64,000 nucleotides of DNA from Amphiura filiformis (Eukaryota > Echinodermata > Ophiuroidea > Amphilepidida > Amphiuridae), in contig NC_092640.1 of NCBI RefSeq assembly GCF_039555335.1, positions 30,634,204 to 30,698,203 on the forward strand. Direction: 5' to 3'. A program made the translations under genes and the position numbers. Below, one piece after another: positions 36,435-48,559 of this stretch. The first letter of the stretch is position 1. Every line of letters starts with the position of its first letter. A model generated the notes under the pieces. The model was given only the letters and a program-made list of their open reading frames with translations, did no database searches and was not told the DNA's origin.

Positions 36435-39400
36435 GTAATCAGACTTAATAAAATTCCTTTAAAAGGGAGAGCTTGGCCATATACCCAAAGTTAATGAAAT
36501 ATATCGCAAAATGAATTAAAGAACATAAATTATACTATATACACTACACATGCTACAGGAACTCACATTGCAGTAGGCCTACTCGGTTTAATCTGTGAAA
36601 CGATCTGATCCAATCAGACCAAGTCAGCATTGGCCCCAGAATTTTTTTAATGGAAAAAACTTAACTTGGCTTTAAAAAAAATGTTTATTTGCCCTTTCCC
36701 GACCGACCGAAAAGCGTTTGTTTCAATTTTTTTTTTAAATATTTTGTTTATGTTTTTTTTAATTTTTTTTAAATGTCACTGGACCTGGATCATTCATGGT
36801 TGACTTTAAAAAAAATGTTTGTGTTTTTTATATGCAAAGTGATCATTTGTGTTCATGCCATGGGGTCTACTATATTAATTATTTTAAAATGCATTGAATT
36901 TGTATCCATTTTTTTCCAATTTCCGGACAAAAATCAGTTTCTGAAGCCATTTCCGGAAACTGACACCTCTGTTCAAAAAATGAGGTGGCGGAAGCGGGCA
37001 ATGCCAATCAGCAAATCGACCGATGCCTTCCTATTCTTGATGGATGCCGCAAAGAGGAGGGAGGGGGAAGGCAGAGGGGTACCGCTAATGACATGAAATG
37101 GCAAACAAACAATTTTCTTGGCATTACATTATGTTTAAGTGTCATCAATGGGTGGGTGGGTAGGTAGAGTTGTGAGAGCGTGCTTGTGATGCGGTGCTCG
37201 TGCGATGTTGTTTGATGATGTTGGTGATATGTTGGCCTAGGCCTGTGCATTTGGGTTTTTTTGATGGGTTCTTTGTCAACTGATAGGCCTACTAATCTTT
37301 CCATAATTACTTGTTTTTTTAAACAGGAAACGCGAAAATCGCAGGCTTGGGCGAGAAAGAAATTCAGGTGAGTCAGTCATGACCAAACCGAACTTTATCA
37401 ATGTTATAAGGTTTAAAAAATTGTTATGTCACAAAGCCCACGCGCCGCGTTTGTTTTTCTTAGCGCGTCCATGTCAGCTGAAACGGCAAATTATTATTTT
37501 TTTAAAATTATTATTATTATTTTATTTTTTTGCATAAAATCATGAAATTCTGAGACAAATTTGGCAGAAAATTTATTTGATTCGATAATTGCATTGTTTA
37601 GGTTTAAAACAATTGATATGTAAGGAATCGCTCCCGTTTAGGAAGCCAATGAGCGTATAAGGTCTTGATTTAAGGTCAATAATGGGCCTATATCAAAACA
37701 AAGGTTTTGCGCGTTTTCCTCTTGAATGCACATGGGGCTGAAATGATACCCCTTTATATCAATCTTTGGGATCTCCTTTAGAATCCATACCATTCTTCTT
37801 TTGTGTGTCCTGTGTCAGCTTTATTTGTCTCAATATTTGAGTGCAACCCGATAGGGCATACTCCAACCCGCCTGAAAAAAAAACACACCCTAAAATAATT
37901 TCCATTTAATCTTGCTCTTTATTCCAGAATTTGAAAGGTAATATCCGTTCCAAGCGTTCAACTGCCTCGGGAGCGGAACTTTTATATTGCAGGTGGGGCT
38001 ACTGGGATTTCTTGGTCCGGAGCTATTACTTGCCGGGTTACGGTTGTTACTGTGGATCCAGCTTTCTTGGAGGTGCGTCCGTTTCGGATGGTTATGACAC
38101 AGTGGATAAAATTGACGAGTAAGTTAGAAGCTTAGTAAAAGAGATATTAGAGATATTGCGATTTTTCAAACGCAGCACGTGGTACGTACGTTTTCGCGTA
38201 CGTTTTCGCGTACGTTAATCATGTTAATACGGTGTTGAATATGGCTAGTCTCGGTTCCAGACTGGATTGTGCTCATTCGTCACGATGGAAACAAGAAAGT
38301 CAGAATAAAGACTATAATATTTGCTCAATATCTAACAGCTTCTAACCTAAGTCGATAGAGGGCACAGTGATTGAAAAATAACAGTGATCTGAGACTCAGC
38401 CTAAATTCAAACAGACCGCTTTTGATTTTGATTAACATTTTGACCTACATGCTGATTAAATCTAATTGTTTTTTGTGCTCCCAAAATATTATAGTTGCCC
38501 ATGATGCAGTCATGTCTACAGTAGAATTCATCTCGACCTTTGCAGGACTTAAACCCCATTAAAAGCTATTAAACCAAGATAACACTCATTGAAACAGCTC
38601 AACTGATTAAATCGGATCTTCTCTGGTTGTGCACATGTGTCGGTTTTCAATGTGCGATATCGCAATAAAGCTGGTATTATAGCTTCAGTTGGGTAACCGA
38701 TTATAAAGGAAACGGAAGGAAACAATGGTATGTGCACCTTTGTTCACGAAATGAGACAATGCCCTGCTTTTTGTTAACCAGCATTCTTGAAAATGAGCAA
38801 CAGAATGATTGTTGACTTAACACGGTTTGGAAATAATTTCTTCATATTTTTGGTGTTATCTGTCGTTTACATATCCTTCCTAAAACACAAAAGTGCGACC
38901 CTCTCCAAACACCTAAATTAGCTAAAAATTTAGGACATGTTACAAAACTATATTTTCTAGAATTTCACAGAATAGTTTAAATGTAGCTTGTACGGTTTTT
39001 TTTTTTTGTGGCATCCTTCAGAACGGAGCGGTCCGTTACCAATATAGCTCAATATTTTCGGTCAAATCTCCATTCAATTAACACGGGGAGTTGGCTAGCT
39101 ATAAGCTAGCTATGCTTTGCCCTCACTCATATTCTACGAAAGTGCGACCCCTTCTGAACATCTAACCTAGCTGTAATTGTAGGTCATGTTAGAGAATTAT
39201 ATTTGCTAGAAGTTTGGAGAATAGTTTAAATATTGGCCGGTTATTTTTCACACAGTGATGTTAACTAGGCAAATGCAATATACTTCTTCATACACTATTT
39301 GTAAAGGTCTCGCATCAATGGTGAGAGCACTGTGTATTGTGTGTAGGAAAACGGACAGTAACTGCAGTATGCCCAAAACATATTTTGGTAGATTAAAGAT

Positions 39401-42400
39401 CACTACATACATACATCATGACTTTACTTTCAAAATGAGACTTATTCGTCCTGAAAATTGGGCGCGTTGCATGGACTTAGACATGAGGTAAAATCAGCAT
39501 ATTTCAACGTAGCATCTGCGTTTTTATTCTCCGTTGGAATCCAAAATGGAAATCGCAATGTAATTTTTTAACGCAAAGTATCACACACATTTCAATGGGC
39601 AATCTCTGCGTGTGAATATTGCGTTTAAATTTAGTCAATTTTTAACACATCGCTGTACCTTTATTATAATGATTTGTTACAAACAAAAAGGATCATAATA
39701 ATAATTAGACTTTCCTTCATATGTTCATTATCTTTGACTGTCTTTAATATATTGTGAAATGGACACATTTTGTGAATTTTCAACGATATATCTACGTCGA
39801 TTTCGCACGTGGAATATCTTCATAAATAGCTAAATACGTGACCTCGCTTCGATACAGGAGAGTGGTTTTGAATAGATCAACGTACGTCCGATGTCTACGT
39901 TTGGAAATCGCAATGTCTCTATTGCGAATGATTTACGTGATACGGGAACGGCAACCCATGTTACACTAGTCGCAAATAAGTTAGCATGCCCTCTAGAGGG
40001 TTAAATCCATTGTAAATTGGTCAATCGTAGATTCCCGTAAGGCGGTCACGTTGCGGTTGGTTTTAGCAAATAAAGGTTTATTACATAACTTCGCCAGCGT
40101 ATACTTTAATATATCTAGAAAGTACGAAAAAAATACTCACATTTCCGAACACGTGTGGAATCGTGTATTTGACGTTTGTTTATCCTTCTTGTCCTCACTT
40201 TCGTTTTTTATAATCATGTGATATCAATGTTCACCCCATCGTTGACAGGAAAGTGCCAATTATAGGAATGATCTATAGAAAACACAGCGTGATATCATAA
40301 TAGAGGTTATCCGTGTTCTGTGAGCTGCATATCCTATCAGCGACTGCTATACCTTGTTTAGGACTTTCAAAAGAAGTACCTGCATGTGTAACCAAGACTG
40401 TTTCAAAATAGCCCGCCAAAGTCATGCAGGTAACTCCGAGGTCGTGTATTGAATTCCTTTGAATGAGGAATACTACGGGAATCAGCGTCTTTTGTTAGAA
40501 GTCACGCATGAGTGAAGTGGATAACCTCTATTAAATTTAATGACGAAATAATTTGTCGACTTTGATTGATAGATGCTGCTTAGAGCACGACATTTGCTGG
40601 AACAATGCTGCAGGCAACACTGACTTGGAATACGATTACAACTTGTTTTTCACCGTGTTCACTGTGCCATGCACGGGCAATTACCACAGTTATGAATTCA
40701 GTTGGAGCTCATCACAACAAACATGTGTCTGTGATTGTAAGTATTATAATTCCTAAGTTAAATCATGGAAGTAAGAGACATGGAAGCTGGTCGATCCAAC
40801 ACCTATTGAATTATTTACGTAACATTCTATAGAGGGTCCGTATCAAGCTATTGTGATAACAATGTAGTCAGTGTGTCTTTGATGTGGATCATACTTGCCG
40901 CCTTTATTGCCAGTTCGTTTTTTTACAGGTTTATTATTAAGAGCAAAAATCGTGTTTTTTCTTGATTATGTATCAAGTATGTTGTTTATATTCGGAAAAA
41001 TGTGACAGGGATGTTAGATTTGTAATCCATAATTACAGAAATCCAATCAAAATATCGAGTTCAACCCTATACTTACAGATTTTCTTAAATTTGAAAATAT
41101 TGGAAATCATGCATTTACTTCTAAACCGCTAATTAGCCGTACAATTTGATATGCGCACTTGGCACATGCGTTGCATTATAAAATTAATCCCGCATCTATT
41201 TGTGTGCCCGGGGCTGCCCGAAATTGCTGTTGACCAGAATGTTCCAGGGTCGGGTATTATTTTTACATTTTGCGTAAAATAAATTGTATTTCATTTCATT
41301 TTCTATTTTAAAACTGCTATCTGAGAGTCTAGCATATATATACATTTAATCGGTAGGTTTTTACATAATTACATACCTTTAATAAAATTGTATAAATTAA
41401 ACTGATAGCATTATGATCATTACGTAGGGATTTTATCAAATCTGTTTGTGTTCATAAAACTAGTCATGTACTGCGGTAATATAACACAGCCCATTGTAAG
41501 GACTTAGTACACGACTTCGTACTGCTATTGATTTTTAACCGGGAACTTTGATTTTAGACATGGTACACGTTGACCATGCGTTGACTCAATTGTTCCCCTT
41601 CCACCTGTACTTCTTTTGTTCAGTATCGCGGCAAGTATGATACTACTTTGATGTAGTATTTGACCAGCTTCCATGTCTCTTACTTCCATCATGGTTAAAT
41701 AAATCCAAGTAAGGTAAATCATCCACAGTAAAGTGCTCAACCAAGAAGGGAGCTGGAATTCCTAAGTTAAAAAGTTAATCTATTAGATTAGATTGATATG
41801 AGGGACACATCCAAGTTGAGATTAAAAACTCTTAAGGGATCTGGAATGAGCGTTTTGAGCGTTTCGACAGTATTTTTTGTGGGACATGAGAGCACATCAG
41901 ACATATCGAATTGCATTCTGAATACCAAGAATGTCTTTCTGATATCAAATAATTTTCCTTTTTTGAAATTCACGATATAATACAAATTTTATGACAAATT
42001 ATTCAAATATGATATTTTTCACATTTTTTGATATTATAACAGTCCTCGAAGTAAATTTTATAAATCTAATGACATATTCTTAAAGTGTATGTAGCTGGGA
42101 GGAAAAAGCCGACGATCAATTGAAAATTTTGACCTTTCATATTGAAGATATGGATTTTCCCCAAAAGACCTATTTTTTGTGTTTTGGGGAAAAAATGTAT
42201 ACCTTCAATACGAAAGGTCAAATCTTTCAATTGATCGTCGGCTTTTCATCCCAACTACATACACTTTAAGTATAAATCATCACATTTATAAAGTTTACTT
42301 CGAGTACTGTTAAATATCAAAAATATCAATTTTTAATCATTTGCCATAAAATGTGTATTACATTGCGAATTTCAAAAAATCAAAATTATTTGATATCAGA

Positions 42401-43478
42401 AGGACATTCTTCGTATTTAGAATGCAATTCGATATGTCTGATGTGCTCCAATGTCCCACAATAAATACTGTCCAAACGTTCATACCCCACCCCTTAATCT
42501 AATAGATCAAAATTGAACTAGTGTAAAATAGATTACCATTTTTAATCTTATAGATTAAAATTCAAATCCATAAGATTGACTTTGAAATCTTAGCATGGAT
42601 TTACCTTGGAATAAAATGGACACTAATCCAAATTCCAAATGAAGATTAAAAGTTCAATCTATAGGCCCTAAATGGATTTAAATTTCAATCTACTGGATTA
42701 AGAAATTGCAATCTAATTCAGATTAGCTCAGCTTAATTTTAAAAGGGCATTTCGTGATTACACGCGGTATCTATGCATTGAACCATATCATTCTGATCAC
42801 TCGCACCTATACGATAAGTATCTTTGAAAAAAGCGGTATTGTATTTAATCTATGATTGCAGACATACACAGGTGATGAGTGCAACCTGCTTGTAGTGCTT
42901 ATCGGGCTTCAGGAAACCACCGAAAATACAGAAAAAAACTAAATAAAAATGATCAATAGGCCCTATCATCACTTCTCTGAGAAAATGCTAACAATTATAA
43001 ACTTATAGGCATATATTTACATTTGGGGGGGTCTTTAATACTTTCCAACAAATTATCTCTAGAGACATCCTGACCATGACTTGGCTCGTTGGATTTGTCT
43101 ATACGTCCTCTTTCTATCCAATTATCAATTCACCTTTTCGGTAAATCCCATAACCCTTTGCGAGTACACCTGAGAACTCGTCATTTGACGTCACACCGAT
43201 CTGCGCCGATGCGCACATCGTTTATGGAACATCGTTGGTGCGCATTGCTAGTCGGCGTGACGTCAAATGACGAGTTCTCAGGTGTACTCGCAAAGGGTTA
43301 TGGGATTTACCGAAAAGGTGAATCACTACACCTAAATCTCTTCTCATTTCTATCAGCTGGCCAAGGTGGCTGTGCAAGTGCCCTGTGTGAGTGTGATGTA
43401 GCGTTTGCAGACTGCATTGCTGACGAATGGGAAGATAACTTTGATTGGACTACTCCGTCTTGTCCCGGCAACAAGTAG
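36338..43478 (+). CDS. Secreted phospholipase A2 (five coding exons, 204 aa)
   Basis: Predicted to hydrolyse the sn-2 ester of phospholipids in a Ca2+-dependent way outside the cell. Exons 36338-36434, 37327-37367, 37928-38118, 40573-40736 and 43357-43478 join with matching phases (1, 0, 2, 1) and canonical GT-AG introns to give 204 residues. Residues 1-23 are a signal peptide. R53-S-K-R56 before S57 looks like a furin-type proprotein site, leaving a 148-residue mature enzyme. Y84-G-C-Y-C-G89 is the Ca2+ loop start, C111-C-L-E-H115-D116-I-C the catalytic His/Asp motif, and C175-E-C-D178 carries the second catalytic Asp. Fourteen Cys in the mature part fit seven disulfides. Oddities: 21 residues separate G89 from C111, about eight more than in group I/II enzymes, and W119 replaces the usual Tyr after the HDxC motif. 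The start has a strong AAAATGG context, and an acceptor at 36304 indicates an upstream 5' UTR exon. Family assignment is firm; activity and group are inferred. Confidence 0.9.
37327..37367 (+). CDS. PLA2 exon 2 (propeptide)
   Basis: 41 bp between tttaaacag and gtgagt; codes GNAKIAGLGEKEIQ with the split first codon. Both splice sites are strong. Confidence 0.75.
37928..38118 (+). CDS. PLA2 exon 3 (furin-like site, calcium loop)
   Basis: 191 bp between ctttattccag and gtaagt. It carries the RSKR site, the first mature cysteine, YGCYCG and the inserted stretch before the catalytic motif. Confidence 0.9.
38177..38212. repeat. Three tandem GTACGTTTTCGC units in intron 3
   Basis: acgtacgttttcgcgtacgt and continuation, a ~12-bp repeat about 60 bp downstream of exon 3. 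Confidence 0.6.
38890..39250. repeat. Direct repeat pair in PLA2 intron 3
   Basis: 38890-38995 and 39138-39243 share aaagtgcgacccctc, acacctaa-ttagct, aggtcatgtta, attatatttgctagaa and gaatagtttaaat. The pair is diverged and 248 bp apart. Confidence 0.55.
40573..40736 (+). CDS. PLA2 exon 4 (catalytic His-Asp)
   Basis: 164 bp. The acceptor ttgattgatag is weak in pyrimidines, but the phase and the sequence ECCLEHDICW across the join are exactly as the family requires. The donor is gatt|gtaagt. Confidence 0.9.
40757..41705. repeat. Inverted repeat arms inside PLA2 intron 4
   Basis: catggaagtaagagacatgg at 40766-40790 is matched in reverse complement at 41668-41692 (ccatgtctcttacttccatc), ~900 bp apart. 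Aattcctaagttaaa occurs at both 40749 and 41757. Confidence 0.5.
41771..42740. repeat. AATCTA/TAGATT-rich element split by a MITE
   Basis: 41771-41831 and 42498-42740 contain many copies of taatctaatagatt, atctatagattaaaa and similar words in both orientations. They look like one element interrupted by the family A MITE at 41832-42497. Confidence 0.5.
41832..42497. mobile_element. TTAA-flanked palindromic MITE, family A, copy 2 (PLA2 intron 4)
   Basis: Starts TTAAGGGATCTGGAATGAGC and ends CATACCCCACCCCTTAA. Arms and centre match 1232-1901 closely. TTAA at both edges. Confidence 0.8.
43066..43104. mobile_element. Fragment of the 34578-34889 element
   Basis: catcctgaccatgacttggc through ggatttgtctatac is close to 34851-34888, the right end of that element. 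Confidence 0.55.
43128..43323. mobile_element. Near-perfect palindrome just upstream of PLA2 exon 5
   Basis: Starts ATTCACCTTTTCGGTAAATC and ends GATTTACCGAAAAGGTGAAT. The ~80-bp arms include ctttgcgagtacacctgaga, actcgtcatttgacgtca and complements, around a loop at 43205-43250. It ends 33 bp before the exon's first base. Confidence 0.85.
43357..43478 (+). CDS. PLA2 exon 5 (catalytic Asp, C-terminus, stop)
   Basis: 122 bp from the acceptor tttctatcag to TAG. It codes the CxCD helix with catalytic Asp178 and the C-terminal cysteine Cys200. Confidence 0.9.
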
Positions 43479-43535
43479 CTGTCCTGATATCCGGATGCGG
43501 GTGGCACCGTCCGGAACTGTACGGGCGATAAATAT

Positions 43536-43574
43536 AATAAAGAAATTTCTATATTTTGGGTCACATTCAATAAA
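43536..43574 (+). promoter_or_regulatory. Candidate polyadenylation signals of PLA2
   Basis: AATAAA at 43536-43541 and again at 43569-43574, 58 and 91 bp after the stop codon. Confidence 0.55.
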
Positions 43575-44716
43575 ATCACCTTCGTGTTCTGTTCTTTTAA
43601 TAGACTATGCGATTTTTGATAAATAAAAATATGTTATTTAATCATTATGAACGCATTCAGTTGAACTCGGTATTATACTGATATTATTTTATTACTTCAA
43701 AATACTAGTAAATGGTTATGAAAAAGTTTATATAATTATATTAGTGACAGTAACAGTAAAGTATATACGTAGGCTTGTTGAATGCTAATATTATAATGGC
43801 ACTTCAATGCTGAACAGTTCTAATTTTAGAATCTACCAGTTTAATAATCGCGAAAGCCCGAGTTAAAAATCGACTATGCACATTACATTTTTAACAGGAC
43901 TTTGAACGGGGACTTAGTCCCTAACACACACTGTCAATCATACTTGTTTACCAATCCAATTTAACCGCAAGCACGTACGTACAAGACGCGCCTCATAGTG
44001 CACTTATGTCCACGGCAAATTCACTGTGACCTTTCCAGCCATAAACCCGCTTAGTGAAGATTAAACTGAGATATGCAGTACTAAACCATTATAGTAATCG
44101 ATTGTCCAATGCAAATTTATTAGCACGTGATAATATTAATCCAATGAGCGATCGAAATGTCCGCTACGGTCGACTAATCCAATTGATAATGACGCTATTG
44201 ACATGTACGGTCGGAGCTCCACTGACTGAGTTTTGGGGGTATTTTCACTGGTTTGCTGTCATTTACTCATCAAGGCGGTCCACCGTTATTATAAGGACTG
44301 TGCTAATGATTTAAAGATTGGCATGTGGAGAATAAACCATACTTGATTGACAGAAAGTACTAAATTTGTACATATTACGGTTTCGTGACACGCCTCTTGC
44401 AAATATGACCAAGCCAGGGCGGTCCGGTGAAGCAAAATGTGCATTGGAATAACACGTGAGTTTGGTTATAGATGGTATATTTCTTTCTCATAAAAATGTA
44501 TGCTACCGCGGTATTAAAGCTTGTACCGGGTTGAAAATTCAGATATGTTGAAAAGAATAAGTAATTGAAACATAGAGAAAGTACTAAAATCATAGCTTTT
44601 ATACTTTTTCATATATGATGCTAACTAGTTCAATTCGAATATCTACAACACAGCGCTACCAGTAGGGTTCAACTGTCTACTGTGAGTGCCCCTGTGTTGT
44701 GTGCATACAAATATAT

Positions 44717-44822
44717 ACTGCCATGAGAGGTTCTGGTTATAACTATGGGCCGAGGTAAGATCAATAGTACTATTGATCTCAGCGAGGGACCATAGTTTTA
44801 ACCAGAACCTCGAATGAAGGCA
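44717..44822. mobile_element. Small foldback element
   Basis: tgccatgagaggttctggtt near 44720 pairs with aaccagaacctcg near 44802. The centre is gatcaatagtactattgatc. A direct copy of the left arm follows at 44825-44850. Confidence 0.6.
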
Positions 44823-45419
44823 ATACTGCCATGAGAGGTTCTGGTTAAAACTAAAATTTTTATAAAAACAGTTACGTGTTTTTTAATCTCAAAATGAGTT
44901 TCTGCCGAAGAGATTGGAACCCAAGATGGAAGTATCCGTTTTGCGTTTTGGGAGTATTCGTTTTGGGTTTTGGGAGTCTATTTAAGTTATTGAAATATCA
45001 GTTGCTGTTTTTTGTTTTCAAAATTAATTGGGTTTTTTTTTTCAAAATATTTAAGTACTCAATGTGATCTGAGGGAACAAAAATAAATCAAGTTACCCTT
45101 TAATAAGGGTCGCTAATTCGTAGCACGTTTTATTTTATGATCAGTTTTATTTGTAAAGTGTCGTATCTAAGGCTTATTACCAGAGGGTCACGATGATGTG
45201 AGTTTTGAACAGGTCTGAGTAATTTTGAACTTGACTCTCTGTGCAAAGTTCAATGACCTTTTTCTACTTATAATGAGGGTACTCTTAAAATTGCCACCAT
45301 AGCTTAGATTAATTATACAATTCATCTGGGAAATATGGCGACTTTAACATAATTTGCATGATTTTAGTGCGTATAAACTGAAATCTGTTGCACTATGCTG
45401 GAAGTCGATCGCTACATAA

Positions 45420-46490
45420 TATTGAAATCATCACATTTCTGAGATACACCTTTTCGCTTTGAAATTAATTTTCTCGGACAAAGAAAAAACAATAATTGTC
45501 ATTTATTTCAGTAATGTCAGATAAAACCATAGTTCTTGGAGATACATTAAGAACAAAATCCTGGTATTAAAATTAGGCATGAAATTGTATCTTTTAGAGA
45601 AAGATTTTTGATTTTTACAGTTACCTTTTTAGCGTTTCAAACTAATATATACTGCGCCAAAAAAAGCATCCTTACACTTGGAAGAAAAATCCTAATTTTA
45701 AAACTAAACCATATTTGGGTAAATTTGGCACATTATGACACCCCATTGAATCCAATGCGACTTCAAGAAGCAAAATTACAAGCATTTGATTAGACGAAGG
45801 TCCAGTTTAAAAAGTGACAAACTGGCCTATTCAAAACTCCACGGACTAGAAATCTGGTTGAGAGTGGTGAATGGCTAATATATGCGTGCCTTTAATTTAA
45901 AACAAAAGGAACAAAATAAAACTGAAACAAAAGAACTGACAAATAAAATGAAAGTTATGAAAAGTACAGAGAAGTAAAAACTGAAATAAAAACTGCTTTA
46001 GATAAAGCTTCATTGAAGAAACTGTGTTGTCTCTTTGTTGCGCTTCTTGGAATCTTTTTGCGCCTTGTATAGGCCAGTTTGTCACTTTTAAAACAGGACT
46101 TTCGTCTATTCAAATGCTTGCAACTTTACTTCTTGAGGTCACATTGGATTCAATGTGGTGTCATAATGTGCAGGATTAAATAGTGTATCTATTAAAAAAC
46201 AAATTTATTCCAACATGGTTCAGTTTTGGCGCAGTAGGGCCTATAGTTCGCTAAAGAAAGATCACGGGCGAAATTGAAGCCTGTCAAAATCGAAAATATT
46301 ACACTAGAAGACTAAATTGCACTAAGTTTAACACCAGGATTTAAAAAATATGTATCATGCACTATCATGGTTTTCTTCTGATAGGCCTATTTGCTGAAAA
46401 AAAAAATGAAAATTATTGCTTTTCATTTGACCGAGATTGAATTTATTTTAACGTAAAAATGTGAAAGACGCAATTTTGCTCATTTCGTGA
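45420..46490. mobile_element. ~1-kb foldback element
   Basis: Long imperfect arms. tactgcgccaaaa at 45650 pairs with ttttggcgcagta at 46224. Gacttcaagaagcaaaatta, agcatttgattagacgaa and gtgacaaactggcctat pair with 46075-46150. Outer arms align as well (aaaatcctggtattaaa near 45556 against 46338-46350). The minus-strand open frame at the loop is a by-product. Confidence 0.65.
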
Positions 46491-46539
46491 CTGAGTGAGC
46501 CTTAAACAACAATGGCCAACGAATGACTAGGGTTTTGAG

Positions 46540-47060
46540 TGCATGTAGGGCCTACCTATTCTGTTTTTGTGTTTATATTTATGATTGACCTTGTACAAGT
46601 TCATATGAATTGAAAATAAAGGTATATTCAAGTAATCTATTACGAGATTCCACTTATCATGCAGCATGTTCAGTCAAGTGTGACGAGCGGTGTTGACGAA
46701 TGAATTAAATCGTGCGTTCTATCGGAAAATATCAAAATGTAACCCATTGGATGGCCAAAAATCGCTCACCACAAGCGACGTGGATTATGAAGTTAACTAT
46801 AAGAATAATGGAATACGTATTGTTGATGTTCTATAGAAATTGGTGTTTATATTTTGGTAAATAAACACTACAAATAGTATACCCGCTGCTTTATTATGAG
46901 ATAGGCCTAATATATGCATCAAATTTTCAAACTGAAATAGCTAAAAAGGCATCAATTTTGTTCTGCAATTTTAAACACACATGTGTAGGGCATAACTGAG
47001 CTTCCTTTGGCTATTTCAGTTTTAAAATTTAATGTGCAAATATTTTGAGTTTGGACTATA
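46540..47060. repeat. Dispersed repeat, copy 1
   Basis: acctattctgtttttgtgtt, gttcatatgaattgaaaata, atgcagcatgttcagt, cacaagcgacgtggattatg and a later agttttaaaatttaatgtgc stretch recur in the same order at 57675-58640. Confidence 0.7.
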
Positions 47061-47225
47061 TCTTATAATATTTGTGATGTGTTTCTTATGAATATATCGT
47101 ATATGGCTACATGATTATGAGTGCCGTGGCATGGAGAATGTGGTTATCTTTCGTGTTAATAGTAAGTACCGATCTGTAAGCTTCTTTGCATGTACATGCT
47201 TTAATGCTAATGCGTAGGTTAATAG

Positions 47226-47593
47226 TTAAGGTGGTACTACACCCCTTGATAAATTTATGAACATTTTCGCATTTTTCTCAAAAAATAATAACACTCTGGT
47301 AACAAAAGTTGTGTATATTATAGGGGCAAGGAATCCAATTACTACACTGGAATTTCAGTGACTCAAGACAAGCGGTACGTTATTTATGATAAGAAAAGAG
47401 GTACTGCTAGAATGTACCTCATTTCTTAACATAAATAATGAACCACTTGTCTTGAATCACTGAAATTTCAGTGAAATAATTGGATTCCTTGCCCCTATAA
47501 TATACATAACATTTGTTAACAGTGTGCAGTTATTTTTTGAGAAAAATGCAAAATTAGTTACAAAATTTATCAGGGGGTGTAGTACCACCTTAA
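47226..47593. mobile_element. TTAA-flanked palindromic MITE, family B, copy 4 (best preserved)
   Basis: Starts TTAAGGTGGTACTACACCCC and ends GGGTGTAGTACCACCTTAA. Arms (~180 bp) contain gtatattataggggcaagga and tcagtgactcaagacaagcg with complements. The centre includes gaggtactgctagaatgtac. Confidence 0.85.
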
Positions 47594-48157
47594 TCAGTGA
47601 ACTAAAGACTAACTAACCTGTGTTAAATTATGAATTCGAGTTCCGCCGCGCCGACATTCCTTTTTTTTTAATTGTTGGATTGTGCACCGACCGGAATTTC
47701 GTTTATGACAGGCCTATCTAGTTTTAGTAGTAATAATTATGTTTAGTTACTTCATTAGTAGCGAGCCGCTTCGTTCCTCATTGTGTTTGTCCTGTGTTGC
47801 CCCATTACCTACTTTTATGTATTAGGCCTATGAAGATATTATTATTCCATTTTGATTTTAATGTCGCATAATATGTACAATGTGCATATAGTTGATTGTC
47901 ATACGCATGTCGTTAGGATGAGGAAGTATTTCAACAAATAGGTCTACCGTTTTGATATTGTTCACAATGAAAATTGTGGTTTCTCCGGGTTTTGCTGATT
48001 ATAATGTGCAAATACATGCAAATAAAATATAATGCACAGGCCTAAATGTTTAGAAATATCCTGGGATAAATATAGTCTGACATAATTACGTATGAAGCAT
48101 ATACGCTCGGGAATAGGCATGTAGCCTATATATTATTAAAAAACATAGCCTAAGCAT

Positions 48158-48559
48158 ATGCCATCCTATCACATGAAAGTAAATGGAATGTTTACGGAAA
48201 CAGTAAATTACGTGGGCAGAGAGTATTATAACTTCAGAGAAATAGCTGCAAACACACATTCTACACACCCACCCGGCTCAAACGTCAACACCGACTCCGC
48301 CCGACACCGCCCCCACACACCCCACATACCCATCCCCCTTCGCGCACTCTACACACCCCAGTCTGCATATCTTCCTCGAGTCAGTAATTTAGTAATCACA
48401 CCTCAGATTCCTGCGAAAATTAACAGTTTTGGGGAAAATCTCAAAATTGAACTTTACCGACTCGAGGAAGAAGGTATATTGACCAGCAATGTAGTTTTAC
48501 CGTTCCCCGGATTACCACTGAATATCACATATACATTTGCAGCTGAAACTACGGAATAA
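48158..48559 (+). other. 133-codon open frame of doubtful coding status
   Basis: The middle (48255-48360) is strongly C-rich on this strand (cacacccacccggc, ccccacacaccccacatacc), and the following part contains an inverted pair (atatcttcctcgagtcagt / ccgactcgaggaagaaggta). No domain is recognised; it may be a transposon fragment with a C-rich run. It lies ~1.4 kb upstream of the membrane-protein exons, but no phase-compatible splice links were found. Confidence 0.2.
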
